From contig URZN01000079.1 of NCBI GenBank assembly GCA_900552345.1, positions 1 to 6,109 of the forward strand: a stretch of 6,109 bases of DNA, written 5' to 3'. Shown here piece by piece: positions 1 through 5,635 of the stretch. The notes under the pieces were generated by a model. That model was not told the origin of the DNA and did no database searches. It saw only the letters and a list, made by a program, of their open reading frames with translations. This DNA is from an uncultured Collinsella sp. Lineage in GTDB: Bacteria; Actinomycetota; Coriobacteriia; Coriobacteriales; Coriobacteriaceae. Made by a program: the position numbers and the translations under genes. Position 1 is the first letter of the stretch, and each line of letters begins with the position of its first letter.

Positions 1-29
1 CTATTCCACCGCAACTTATAAAAGGGGCA

Positions 30-1217
30 TCAGGAGCGCGTTTTGCAAAAAGCTTTAAGCGCGGCCGTTACGGGGCCAGGCTGGAAACGTCGGCGCACAT
101 CGTCGAGACGCTCGGGGATATCGATGTGCTGCGGGCAGTGACGTGCGCATTTACCGCACTTGACGCAATTGCTCACTAGCTTGGGCTCGTTCGTCCGCAC
201 CGCGCTCGCCGTAAAGTATTGAGACAGCCCCGTAAACCAACTATGCGCGTAGCTCGCGTTGTAGGCGCCAAAGCAACCGGGAATATTGATGCCCTTGGGG
301 CACGGCATGCAGTAGCCGCACCCCGTACAGGGCACGCGATTCGATTTCTCAAACTCTCCCAGCACACGTGCGATGGTATCGAGCTGCTCTGTCGTCATCG
401 AATCCGGCAGTGCGCGATCCGCCAATGCCGCGTTCTCGTCCACCTGCGCGGTATCGGTCATACCCGATAGCAGCATCGTGACCTGAGGATGATTCCACAC
501 CCACGAAAGGCCCCAAGCAGCCGGTGTCTTCAGGTACGGATCGCGTACGCCATCGAGCACGGCACGGGCCCGCGGAGGCAGCTTGCCCGCCAGGCGTCCA
601 CCCAAAAGCGGTTCCATCACAAACACCGCGAGCCCGCGCTCGGCGGCTGCCATGAGTCCCGCCGTTCCCGCTTGGTAGCGCTCTCCAGCGTAGTTGTACT
701 GGATCTGGCAAAAGTCCCAGTCGTACGCGTCAAGCATCGTAAGGAAGTCCGCCGCACTGCCGTGGTACGAAAAACCTATCTGGCGAATACGCCCCGCAGC
801 CTTTTGGTGCGCAATCCAGTCCTCGATACCCAACGCTGCCACGCACTCCCACTGCACGGGCGAGGTGATGTTGTGCATGAGGTAGTAGTCGATATGGTCA
901 GTCCGCAAACGGTGCAGCTGCTCGTCAAAAAAGCGGTCGAAATCCTCCGCACATTTGCACGAAGCGTGCGGCAACTTGGTCGCGAGCAAAATCTGGTCGC
1001 GTAGACCCAGGCGCTCAAGCGAAGCTCCCACACAAGCTTCGTTACCGGGGTAGAGATAGGCCGTGTCCAGATAGGTTATTCCTTGCTCCACCGCACGGGA
1101 AATGATGGCATCGGCCGTCTTCGCATCGGGGTGTCCCGGCGCACCGGGAAACCTCATGCAACCCAGCCCCAGCGCCGAGATACGGTTGCCGCTTTTGGGG
1201 TCAACGCGATATTGCAC
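30..1217 (-). CDS. Aldo/keto reductase with C-terminal 2x[4Fe-4S] ferredoxin module
   Basis: The 395-residue product joins an aldo/keto reductase barrel (about residues 1-290) to a ferredoxin-like tail. The AKR catalytic tetrad is visible: D51 and Y56 in LDTAYLYPGNE, K81 in LLATKLPH and H115 in YYLMHNI. The tail has two cysteine sets: C297, C300, C303, C306 (CTGCGYCMPCP) and C351, C354, C357, C361 (CVKCGKCARHCP). Each fits one [4Fe-4S] cluster, and C315 is an extra cysteine. This architecture is known for the predicted oxidoreductases of COG1453. A cytoplasmic redox role exchanging electrons between NAD(P)H, an organic substrate and an iron-sulfur carrier is inferred; the substrate is unknown. 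The start is GTG at 1217, chosen because AGGAGG (1222-1227) lies 4 nt upstream and no in-frame ATG offers a better site. The gene is divergent from the 64-residue gene. No terminator is visible in the 29 nt left of its stop. Confidence 0.93.
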   Translation of the reverse strand: MQYRVDPKSGNRISALGLGCMRFPGAPGHPDAKTADAIISRAVEQGITYLDTAYLYPGNEACVGASLERLGLRDQILLATKLPHASCKCAEDFDRFFDEQLHRLRTDHIDYYLMHNITSPVQWECVAALGIEDWIAHQKAAGRIRQIGFSYHGSAADFLTMLDAYDWDFCQIQYNYAGERYQAGTAGLMAAAERGLAVFVMEPLLGGRLAGKLPPRARAVLDGVRDPYLKTPAAWGLSWVWNHPQVTMLLSGMTDTAQVDENAALADRALPDSMTTEQLDTIARVLGEFEKSNRVPCTGCGYCMPCPKGINIPGCFGAYNASYAHSWFTGLSQYFTASAVRTNEPKLVSNCVKCGKCARHCPQHIDIPERLDDVRRRFQPGPVTAALKAFCKTRS

Positions 1218-1250
1218 TGCCCCTCCTCTCCCCTCGAAGCCCTAATGAGG

Positions 1251-1285
1251 CGAAACACAATGGTCACGTCGTCGAAACACATTGG
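1251..1285. repeat. 13-bp direct repeat, 22-bp period, possible operator
   Basis: CGAAACACAATGG (1251-1263) recurs as CGAAACACATTGG (1273-1285), with one mismatch, separated by 9 bp. A 22-bp period puts both copies on the same helical face, as expected for a regulator bound in tandem. The repeat lies 34-68 bp upstream of the reductase GTG and about 95 bp upstream of the 64-residue gene, so it could serve either. Close by, ATCGTAATCG (1287-1296) and ATCGTAACG (1304-1312) form a second, weaker repeat. No convincing -10/-35 pair was found in 1218-1366. The operator role is inferred. Confidence 0.4.
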
Positions 1286-1379
1286 AATCGTAATCGAGAA
1301 CGTATCGTAACGTAGCAGAAATCGAGCCGTCACGGCACCGCTTTAACACCAGCAAAAAGCCCGATGAAAGGAGGCGAGC

Positions 1380-1574
1380 GTGACCACGCGCGAGGACGCC
1401 TACCCCTATCCCGGAGAACAATACATCCTCTCGGTCGACCGTTGCCAGATCGAGGTCATAGACCATCTGGACGAGCTTCCCGCCACAGGCGCTGTCATCT
1501 TCTGCACCTTCCCCAAGGTGCGCGATGGCGTCGTACACCCTGCGCGCGTTTTTGTGATCTGTCCCGCGGCATAA
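1380..1574 (+). CDS. Hypothetical 64-residue protein
   Basis: This is a short gene starting with GTG. AAAGGAGG (1367-1374) lies 5 nt upstream, an almost ideal ribosome binding site and the main reason for believing it. An intrinsic terminator follows about 80 nt after the stop, as for a self-contained unit. The 64-residue product has no signal peptide or membrane helix. It has three cysteines (C22, C42, C61). Two stretches look beta-strand-like: QYILSVDRCQIEVID (15-29) and GAVIFCTFP followed by HPARVFVICP (37-62). I do not recognise a family. Overlapping longer frames on both strands lack comparable binding sites. It could be a small cytoplasmic protein of a lineage-specific family, or the remnant of a larger one. 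Real gene likely; function unknown. Confidence 0.62.
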   Translation: MTTREDAYPYPGEQYILSVDRCQIEVIDHLDELPATGAVIFCTFPKVRDGVVHPARVFVICPAA

Positions 1575-1652
1575 GCGCACAGTGCAATAGTTTCTTTTTC
1601 ATAACAGCAGCCCCGCGCGCTTACCAAACGCCCCGGCGACATACAATCCATC

Positions 1653-1678
1653 AGGCGCCCCTTACGCGGGCGCCTTTT
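1653..1678 (+). terminator. Intrinsic terminator (or attenuator) ahead of panE
   Basis: AGGCGCCC (1653-1660) and GGGCGCCT (1668-1675) form a perfect 8-bp GC-rich stem with a 7-nt loop, followed by a run of T at 1675-1678. Orientation fits the end of the 64-residue gene. It finishes only 5 nt before the panE ribosome binding site, so no panE promoter fits between them. Either panE is read through from upstream, or the hairpin lies inside the panE leader and attenuates it. TACAAT at 1642-1647 could be a -10 box but has no good -35. In 1575-1652 nothing else was recognised. Confidence 0.72.
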
Positions 1679-1697
1679 ATATGGGGAGATGATTCAC

Positions 1698-2612
1698 ATG
1701 CAGATCAACAAGGTCGCCTTTATCGGCAAGGGCGGCGTCGGCCTGCTCTACGGCAGCATGATTGCCAAGGCCCTCGGCAATGACGCCGTCGAATACGTTA
1801 TGGATGACGCCCGTTTTGAGCGTCACGCAGGCGATGCGCTCACCGTCAACGGCAAGCCCTGTGCGCTCAAGTCCGTCCGCGCCAGCGAGGCAACGCCCGC
1901 CGACCTGGTCATTCTCACGGTCAAGACGACCGGCCTCGACCAAGCACTCAAGACTATGGAGCGCGTCGTGGGGCCCAATACGTTCATCGCCTCGCTGTGT
2001 AACGGCATTACGAGCGAGCAGAAGATTGCCGAGCGCTTTGGCTGGGAGCATACCGTTCTTGGTATTTGCCAGGGCATGGACGCCGTGTTCCTCAACGGAG
2101 AGCTCACCTTTACCAATGCGGGCGAAATCCGCTTTGGCGCGGCGGCCGGCACCGAGCCCGCAACCGTCACCGCCATCGACGAGCTCTACACGCGCTGCGG
2201 CATCGCCCATACCGTCGAGAGCGACATTGCGCACCGCATGTGGGCCAAACTCATGCTCAACGACGGCATCAACCAGACGTGCATGGCCTACGGCGGGACC
2301 TACGGAAGCGCCACGGAGCCGGGCTCCGAGCAGCGTCGCTGCTTTGTTTCTGCCATGCGCGAAACGCTTGCGGTCGCCAACGCCGAGGGCATTGAGCTGA
2401 CCGAGGCAGACCTGACGCAGATGGTGCACCTCATCGAGGGAATCGACCCCACCGGTATGCCCTCGATGGCGCAGGACCGCATCGCGCAACGAAAAACCGA
2501 AGTCGAGGAGTTCGCGGGCACCATTTGCCGCCTGGCCGTCAAACACGATATCCAAGTGCCGCAAAACGATTGGCTCTACCAGAGGATTCGCGAAATAGAA
2601 AGCAGCTGGTAG
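1698..2612 (+). CDS. panE: 2-dehydropantoate 2-reductase (ketopantoate reductase) family
   Basis: The family reduces 2-dehydropantoate to pantoate with NADPH, a cytoplasmic step toward pantothenate and coenzyme A. The N-terminal Rossmann fold shows VAFIGKGGVG (residues 6-15; GxGxxG-type loop), then VKTTGLDQAL around K76 and the CNG turn at 101-103. The C-terminal helical domain has MWAKLMLNDGINQ with the expected catalytic lysine K184 and asparagines N188 and N192. It also has PSMAQD (255-260) and TEVEEF with E268, matching the family's SSMxQD...TEID signature. The 304-residue length is normal. The start is the ATG at 1698, because GGGGAG (1683-1688) is 9 nt upstream; an in-frame ATG at 1689 directly abuts that site and would be unusable. 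No other pantothenate gene is nearby, so another 2-keto acid substrate is possible, since the family contains paralogues of unknown specificity. Confidence 0.85.
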   Translation: MQINKVAFIGKGGVGLLYGSMIAKALGNDAVEYVMDDARFERHAGDALTVNGKPCALKSVRASEATPADLVILTVKTTGLDQALKTMERVVGPNTFIASLCNGITSEQKIAERFGWEHTVLGICQGMDAVFLNGELTFTNAGEIRFGAAAGTEPATVTAIDELYTRCGIAHTVESDIAHRMWAKLMLNDGINQTCMAYGGTYGSATEPGSEQRRCFVSAMRETLAVANAEGIELTEADLTQMVHLIEGIDPTGMPSMAQDRIAQRKTEVEEFAGTICRLAVKHDIQVPQNDWLYQRIREIESSW

Positions 2613-2648
2613 CCTCGGCCGCATCGCGACGCGCGCAATACAAGCAGG

Positions 2649-2685
2649 CAGGCCTTCGCGAGGATTCCGTCTTCGCGAAGGCCTG
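2649..2685. terminator. Bidirectional hairpin between convergent genes
   Basis: CAGGCCTTCGCGA (2649-2661) and TCGCGAAGGCCTG (2673-2685) are perfect 13-bp complements around an 11-nt loop. The hairpin begins 36 nt after the panE stop and ends 17 nt from the stop of the convergent 72-residue gene. Neither side has a strong T run (TTGCATTT on plus; TGCTTGTATT on minus), so it may act as a shared terminator of moderate strength or as a 3'-end stabiliser. Confidence 0.65.
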
Positions 2686-2702
2686 TTGCATTTGGCTCGA
2701 GG

Positions 2703-2921
2703 CTAAAACTGAGGCCTATTTTGCGATTCCGGAACCTCGTCCTCGTCATCGCGGCAAAGTAGCACGCCGGCGCTTCCCAGCAGCGCCGCTGCAATCAAGG
2801 CGCCCACAACCACAGGAGCGGCGCCCGTAGCGGACTGCAAGCCGGCAGCTAACGCCACCGCCGGACCAAGACATCCGATCAAAAGGGCAACGACGGCAAT
2901 AGCGACATCTCGAGCGTTCAT
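2703..2921 (-). CDS. Small two-helix membrane protein, hypothetical
   Basis: The 72-residue product has two hydrophobic segments, about residues 6-28 (VAIAVVALLIGCLGPAVALA within it) and 35-56 (PVVVGALIAAALLGSAGVLL within it). A short SATGA turn joins them, and a hydrophilic, strongly acidic tail starts RDDEDEVPES. By the positive-inside rule both ends are probably cytoplasmic, but the evidence is weak because positive charges are few (R4, R57, R69). The start ATG at 2919-2921 is supported by GGAGG (2932-2936), with 10 nt between it and the ATG. An 8-bp hairpin sits immediately upstream of this site. I do not recognise the family. Two short helices with a charged tail also occur in holins and in small stress membrane proteins, but nothing nearby supports either. 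Confidence 0.66.
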   Translation of the reverse strand: MNARDVAIAVVALLIGCLGPAVALAAGLQSATGAAPVVVGALIAAALLGSAGVLLCRDDEDEVPESQNRPQF

Positions 2922-2935
2922 GGGACCACTTCCTC

Positions 2936-2960
2936 CACGAGAAAGACTTTGCTTCTCGTG
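2936..2960 (-). promoter_or_regulatory. Leader hairpin abutting a ribosome binding site
   Basis: CACGAGAA (2936-2943) and TTCTCGTG (2953-2960) are perfect 8-bp complements with a 9-nt loop. In the minus-strand transcript the stem ends at the first base of the GGAGG that serves the 72-residue membrane protein, so its folding could affect access to that site. Upstream, CCGCGC (2973-2978) and GCGCGG (2985-2990) form another short stem. The regulatory role is inferred, and no clear promoter was identified in 2961-3038. Confidence 0.35.
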
Positions 2961-3038
2961 ACTTAGTGTGCCCCGCGCCCATATGCGCGGCGTACTGCCA
3001 CGGTAAGGGCTCTGTTAGCTCAAACGCATACATAGAAC

Positions 3039-3078
3039 GGGCGTCCTTACGTTGCCCTAAAGCTCGGTAAAGACGCCC
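3039..3078 (-). terminator. Candidate terminator of the secreted-protein gene
   Basis: GGGCGTCCTTAC (3039-3050) and GTAAAGACGCCC (3067-3078) pair over 12 positions with one mismatch, with a 16-nt loop. The hairpin starts about 30 nt after the stop of the secreted-protein gene on the minus strand. The following bases (GTTCTATG) are not a proper T tract, so termination efficiency is uncertain. It also separates that gene from the downstream 72-residue gene. Confidence 0.45.
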
Positions 3079-3107
3079 ATCCGCCAAATATCCGTGATGC
3101 AGAAAAA

Positions 3108-3884
3108 TTACCAGCCAGTGTAGTAGTCGGTGGTTCCGGCTGCGCAGCCGGAGTCATAGACCTTGCACTCGCCCTTGGAACCGGTAAACGTGGAGCCCTG
3201 AGCTTTATCACCCGCGGCCACGACGTAGTAGCCATCGGAATCGCGCCAAAAGCCCTCGGAATCCTGCGTCCATTCGCCCGTGCGGTGGTGATACAACACG
3301 TTGCTGCTGTAATAAGTCTCGCGGCGGCCGTTATAGTTATTGACGCCGCTCGAGCGCGTCAGGCCCGAGCCGTTCGCGTAATACGCAGCGGACGTGTAAG
3401 ACGAGCCGGAGCCGGCGTTGTAATACGAAGCCTGAACGGCCTCAGCGGCCTCGGCTTCGGCTGCGGCAGCCTCGAGCGCCTCGCGCTTGGCATCCTCAAG
3501 CGTGGAGCGAAGCTCGTCGAGCTCGGTCGACTTGGCGTCGACCTCCCCCATCGTCAACAGGCTACCCGCACCGTCGATGCAGTTCTGCAACACAGCACGC
3601 TCGTCATCGGTAGCATAGTCGCCATACATATTCATAATGATCTGAGCGCGCATCTCCAGGGAATCGCGCTTTGCCCCCATCGAGGCGTTCCACTCCTGCA
3701 TAGAGCCATAACCGTCGCCGCGGTAGTCGACGGGCTGCACCAGCGTCGCCTCGGACGGCGTAGATCCAACCGTATCGGATAGTGTTGCCGCGTGGGCATC
3801 AGTTGCGCCGGCGCCCGCCAAAAGTGCCACGGTCAGAGCGGCGGAAAGGGCGGCGGCTTTCGGTTTTCGTGAATCGATCCTCAT
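3108..3884 (-). CDS. Secreted protein: helical stalk plus 3D/double-psi-barrel-like C-terminal module
   Basis: The 258-residue product starts at ATG 3884, with GGAGG (3896-3900) 11 nt upstream. It begins with a Sec signal peptide: basic MRIDSRKPK, a hydrophobic core, and a likely cut after A32 in DAHA-AT. The frame stays open about 100 codons further upstream, but that part precedes the signal and is not protein-like. Residues 60-152 look helical and end in a charged, alanine-rich coiled coil (about 117-152). Residues 153-192 are a Ser/Tyr/Gly/Asn-rich linker. The end module (193-258) has EGFWRDSDGYYVVAAGD, then KVYDSG and TTDYYTGW at the terminus. These resemble the aspartate motifs (D244, D253) of 3D/RlpA-type barrels found in wall-acting proteins. 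C240 and C247 could form a disulfide. There is no LPXTG or second membrane anchor. A cell-wall remodelling or binding role is inferred; hydrolytic activity is not shown. Confidence 0.82.
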   Translation of the reverse strand: MRIDSRKPKAAALSAALTVALLAGAGATDAHAATLSDTVGSTPSEATLVQPVDYRGDGYGSMQEWNASMGAKRDSLEMRAQIIMNMYGDYATDDERAVLQNCIDGAGSLLTMGEVDAKSTELDELRSTLEDAKREALEAAAAEAEAAEAVQASYYNAGSGSSYTSAAYYANGSGLTRSSGVNNYNGRRETYYSSNVLYHHRTGEWTQDSEGFWRDSDGYYVVAAGDKAQGSTFTGSKGECKVYDSGCAAGTTDYYTGW

Positions 3885-4095
3885 GTAGCTGGAAACCTCC
3901 GTAGTGCGTTTTTGCTGCGTTTGGGCTGCGTGTGATTCGATCGCGCTGCATAGTACCCCGAGCAAATCGCGACCTGCGGTTTTACTCAAAAGGCGCACGT
4001 CAATTGCGTAAAACTCACATCCTCTCAACAGGAGTTTTCCACAACTCAAATGCATAAATCGTGTCAAAAACCCTGTTTTTGCACCCTCTCTATGC
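3885..4095 (-). other. Gene-free leader region of the secreted-protein gene with inverted repeats
   Basis: This is 211 bp with no credible gene. Read on the minus strand it holds, in order: a consensus-like TTGACA (complement of 4062-4067) without a good -10; GAGTT/AACTC around 4033-4046; GTTTTAC/GTAAAAC (arms 3979-3985 and 4008-4014); and a hairpin pairing 3939-3949 with 3962-3974 (11 pairs including wobbles, a two-base bulge, and a 12-nt loop containing TACTAT). It ends with three phased TGCGT repeats next to the ribosome binding site. It may be a structured leader RNA or a cluster of operator sites. I see no match to a known riboswitch. Confidence 0.35.
3905..3931. repeat. Three TGCGT repeats at exact 11-bp spacing
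   Basis: TGCGT occurs at 3905-3909, 3916-3920 and 3927-3931, and the last two copies extend to CTGCGT. The 11-bp period is one helical turn. The array begins 4 bp from the GGAGG of the secreted-protein gene, so in the transcript it is an A/C-rich spacer with repeated ACGCA. It could bind a phased regulator, act as an unstructured leader, or be chance in a GC-rich genome. Confidence 0.3.
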
Positions 4096-4136
4096 AAAAA
4101 AGGCGCCTGTGCAACCATTGTGCGCACAGGCGCCTT
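4096..4136 (-). terminator. Intrinsic terminator of metY
   Basis: AAGGCGCCTGTGC (4100-4112) and GCACAGGCGCCTT (4124-4136) are perfect 13-bp complements with an 11-nt loop. On the minus strand the stem is followed directly by six T (complement of 4096-4101), a textbook Rho-independent terminator. It lies 61 nt after the metY stop. Between them a second small hairpin, GCAAGG/CCTTGC with a 3-nt loop (4172-4186), sits in the 3' untranslated region. Confidence 0.93.
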
Positions 4137-4196
4137 GAGCAGGCGTTTTATGCAGTTATACCTATCGAGTCGCAAGGGGTCCTTGCACAAGTCGCC

Positions 4197-5507
4197 TTAC
4201 TCGTCCAGCGCGGCGAAGGCCTGCTTCAAATCCCAAATGATATCCTCGGCGTTCTCGGTACCGATGGAAAGACGGATCGTGGAGGGCGTGATGTTCTGCT
4301 CGGCGAGCTCCTCGGCAGAGAGCTGGGAGTGCGTGGTGGTAGCCGGGTGTACGACGAGTGACTTGACGTCGGCCACGTTGGCGAGCAGCGAGAACACCTG
4401 CAGATGATCGATGAACTTCCAAGCTGCCTCCTGGCCACCCTTAATCTCAAAGGTAAAGATCGAAGCACCGCCACGGGGGAAGTACTTCTGATAGAGCTCG
4501 TGATCGGGGTGCTCAGGCAGGCTCGGGTGGTTCACCTTGGCGACGTGGCTGTCACCAGCCAGGAACTCAACGACCTTCTTGGTGTTCTCGACATGACGGT
4601 CAACGCGCAGCGACAGGGTCTCGGTGCCCTGGAGCAGGACCCAGGCGTTGAACGGGCTGATGCAGGCGCCCTCGTCACGCAGCAGGATAGCGCGGACATA
4701 GGTTGCGAAGGCGGCGGGACCGGCAGCCTCGGCAAACGAAACACCGTGGTAGGAGGGGTTGGGCTCAGCGATCTGCGCATACTTGCCGCTCGCCTTCCAA
4801 GCGAAGTTACCGCCGTCGACGATCACACCGCCCAGCGAGGTGCCGTGGCCGCCGATGAACTTGGTTGCGGAGTGGACGACGATGTTGGCACCATGCTCCA
4901 GCGGACGGAACAGATACGGGGTGCCGAAGGTGTTGTCGACGACAACCGGCAGACCGTGCTTCTTGGCGACCTCGGAGATGGCGTCGATGTTGGGGATGTC
5001 GGAGTTGGGGTTGCCGAGCGTCTCGAGATAGATGACCGTGGTGTTGTCCTTGATGGCACCCTCGACCTCTTCCACGTTATGGGCATCGACAAACGTGGTC
5101 TCGACGCCAAACTGGGAGAGCGTATGCTCCAGCAGGTTGTAGGAGCCACCGTAGATGGTCTTCTGAGCCACCACGTGGTCACCGGCCTGGGCAAGAGCCT
5201 GCAGGGTATAGGTGATGGCAGCAGCACCGGAGGCGACGGCAAGACCTGCCACGCCACCCTCGAGGGCGGCGATACGGTCCTCGAAGACGCCCTGGGTGGA
5301 GTTGGTCAGACGGCCGTAGATGTTACCGGCGTCGGCAAGACCAAAGCGGTCGGCGGCGTGCTGGGAGTTGCGGAACACATAGCTCGTGGTCTGGTAGATA
5401 GGCACGGCACGGGAGTCGGATGCAGGATCGGCGCTCTCCTGGCCAACGTGCAGCTGCAGGGTATCGAAACCAAAGGTGTGCTCGGGGTTGTTAATGAACT
5501 GGCTCAT
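4197..5507 (-). CDS. metY: O-acetyl-L-homoserine sulfhydrylase (aminocarboxypropyltransferase)
   Basis: This is a cytoplasmic PLP enzyme of the Cys/Met metabolism family (fold type I). It makes homocysteine from O-acetylhomoserine and sulfide, the direct sulfhydrylation route to methionine. The 436 residues match MetY, which is longer than the roughly 380-400 of MetB, MetC or MetZ. Visible landmarks are Y64 and R66 in YGRLTNST (phosphate contact from the partner subunit), the ASGAAA loop (92-97), D191 in VVVDNTFGTP (pyridine nitrogen), the Schiff-base lysine K216 in VVHSATKFIGGHG, and R412 in STIRLSIGTE (substrate carboxylate). The start ATG at 5505-5507 has AAGGAG (5514-5519) 6 nt upstream. 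The gene is a single transcription unit with its own strong terminator. It is preceded by a leader with a small ORF and is divergent from a LysR-type regulator. Confidence 0.95.
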   Translation of the reverse strand: MSQFINNPEHTFGFDTLQLHVGQESADPASDSRAVPIYQTTSYVFRNSQHAADRFGLADAGNIYGRLTNSTQGVFEDRIAALEGGVAGLAVASGAAAITYTLQALAQAGDHVVAQKTIYGGSYNLLEHTLSQFGVETTFVDAHNVEEVEGAIKDNTTVIYLETLGNPNSDIPNIDAISEVAKKHGLPVVVDNTFGTPYLFRPLEHGANIVVHSATKFIGGHGTSLGGVIVDGGNFAWKASGKYAQIAEPNPSYHGVSFAEAAGPAAFATYVRAILLRDEGACISPFNAWVLLQGTETLSLRVDRHVENTKKVVEFLAGDSHVAKVNHPSLPEHPDHELYQKYFPRGGASIFTFEIKGGQEAAWKFIDHLQVFSLLANVADVKSLVVHPATTTHSQLSAEELAEQNITPSTIRLSIGTENAEDIIWDLKQAFAALDE

Positions 5508-5561
5508 GATGGTCTCCTTGATCGAACAAAAGTAAATAAAAAGAGAGAAGTAAGTCGCTGT

Positions 5562-5635
5562 CTCCTGATCACGCCGACGGGCGCAAACAGGAGCCCGGCA
5601 TTCGTCTTGGCAAGCAATTCATATGCGGGCCTCCT
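5562..5635 (-). promoter_or_regulatory. metY: Alternative-pairing leader (candidate attenuator) of metY
   Basis: Three segments of the metY leader compete. Segment 1, AGGAGGCCCGCAT (5623-5635), contains the leader-ORF Shine-Dalgarno sequence. Segment 2, ATGCCGGGCTCCT (5589-5601), pairs with segment 1 over 12 bp with a single-base bulge on each side, leaving the leader start codon in the loop. Segment 3, CAGGAG (5562-5567), just after the leader stop, pairs with CTCCTG (5588-5593) from segment 2. Pairings 1:2 and 2:3 exclude each other. A pyrimidine- and T-rich stretch (complement of 5523-5550) follows before the metY ribosome binding site, but not directly after a stem, so a simple terminator is not obvious. 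CTCCT of segment 2 could also cover the AGGAG of metY itself. The mechanism is inferred. Confidence 0.45.
5569..5622 (-). CDS. 17-residue leader peptide upstream of metY
   Basis: The short ORF encodes MNCLPRRMPGSCLRPSA. AAAGGAGG (5630-5637) lies 7 nt upstream of its ATG, better than most sites in this window, so translation is likely. It sits inside the predicted metY transcript, between the promoter and the metY start, and ends 61 nt before metY. Two of 17 codons are Cys (C3, C12), and the tandem Arg codons AGA-CGA are of types usually rare in GC-rich genomes. Regulatory leader peptides rich in cysteine are known before sulfur-assimilation genes in actinobacteria, and the position here fits such a role. 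Sensing of charged tRNA-Cys, or of translation speed, to set metY expression is inferred. The Cys codons are not adjacent, which weakens the case for classical stalling. It could also be a chance ORF. Confidence 0.55.
   Translation of the reverse strand: MNCLPRRMPGSCLRPSA

Noticed and set aside
1364..1783. 139-codon frame overlapping the 64-residue gene on plus
   Set aside because: Its ATG lies immediately upstream of the ribosome binding site of the 64-residue gene, and it runs through the terminator and into panE in another frame. The composition is arginine/histidine/proline-rich, typical of out-of-frame translation.
1677..2624. 315-codon open frame on the minus strand opposite panE
   Set aside because: Antisense shadow of an unambiguous ketopantoate reductase; its translation has no family features.
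3039..3078. tRNA-like or small RNA gene
   Set aside because: The hairpin is a single imperfect stem with no cloverleaf arms or CCA end; terminator is the simpler reading.
4035..4043. TTTTCCACA, a match to the DnaA box consensus
   Set aside because: A single box with no cluster, no AT-rich unwinding region and no dnaA or dnaN nearby; expected by chance.
3885..4060. ydaO-type (c-di-AMP) riboswitch before the wall protein
   Set aside because: Suggested by the type of downstream gene, but the conserved ydaO core sequences are not recognisable by eye.
3885..4190. N-terminal extension of the secreted-protein frame to 360 residues
   Set aside because: The extension reads through the intergenic hairpins and reaches past the metY terminator. 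The signal peptide beginning MRIDSRKPK, with GGAGG upstream, marks the true start.
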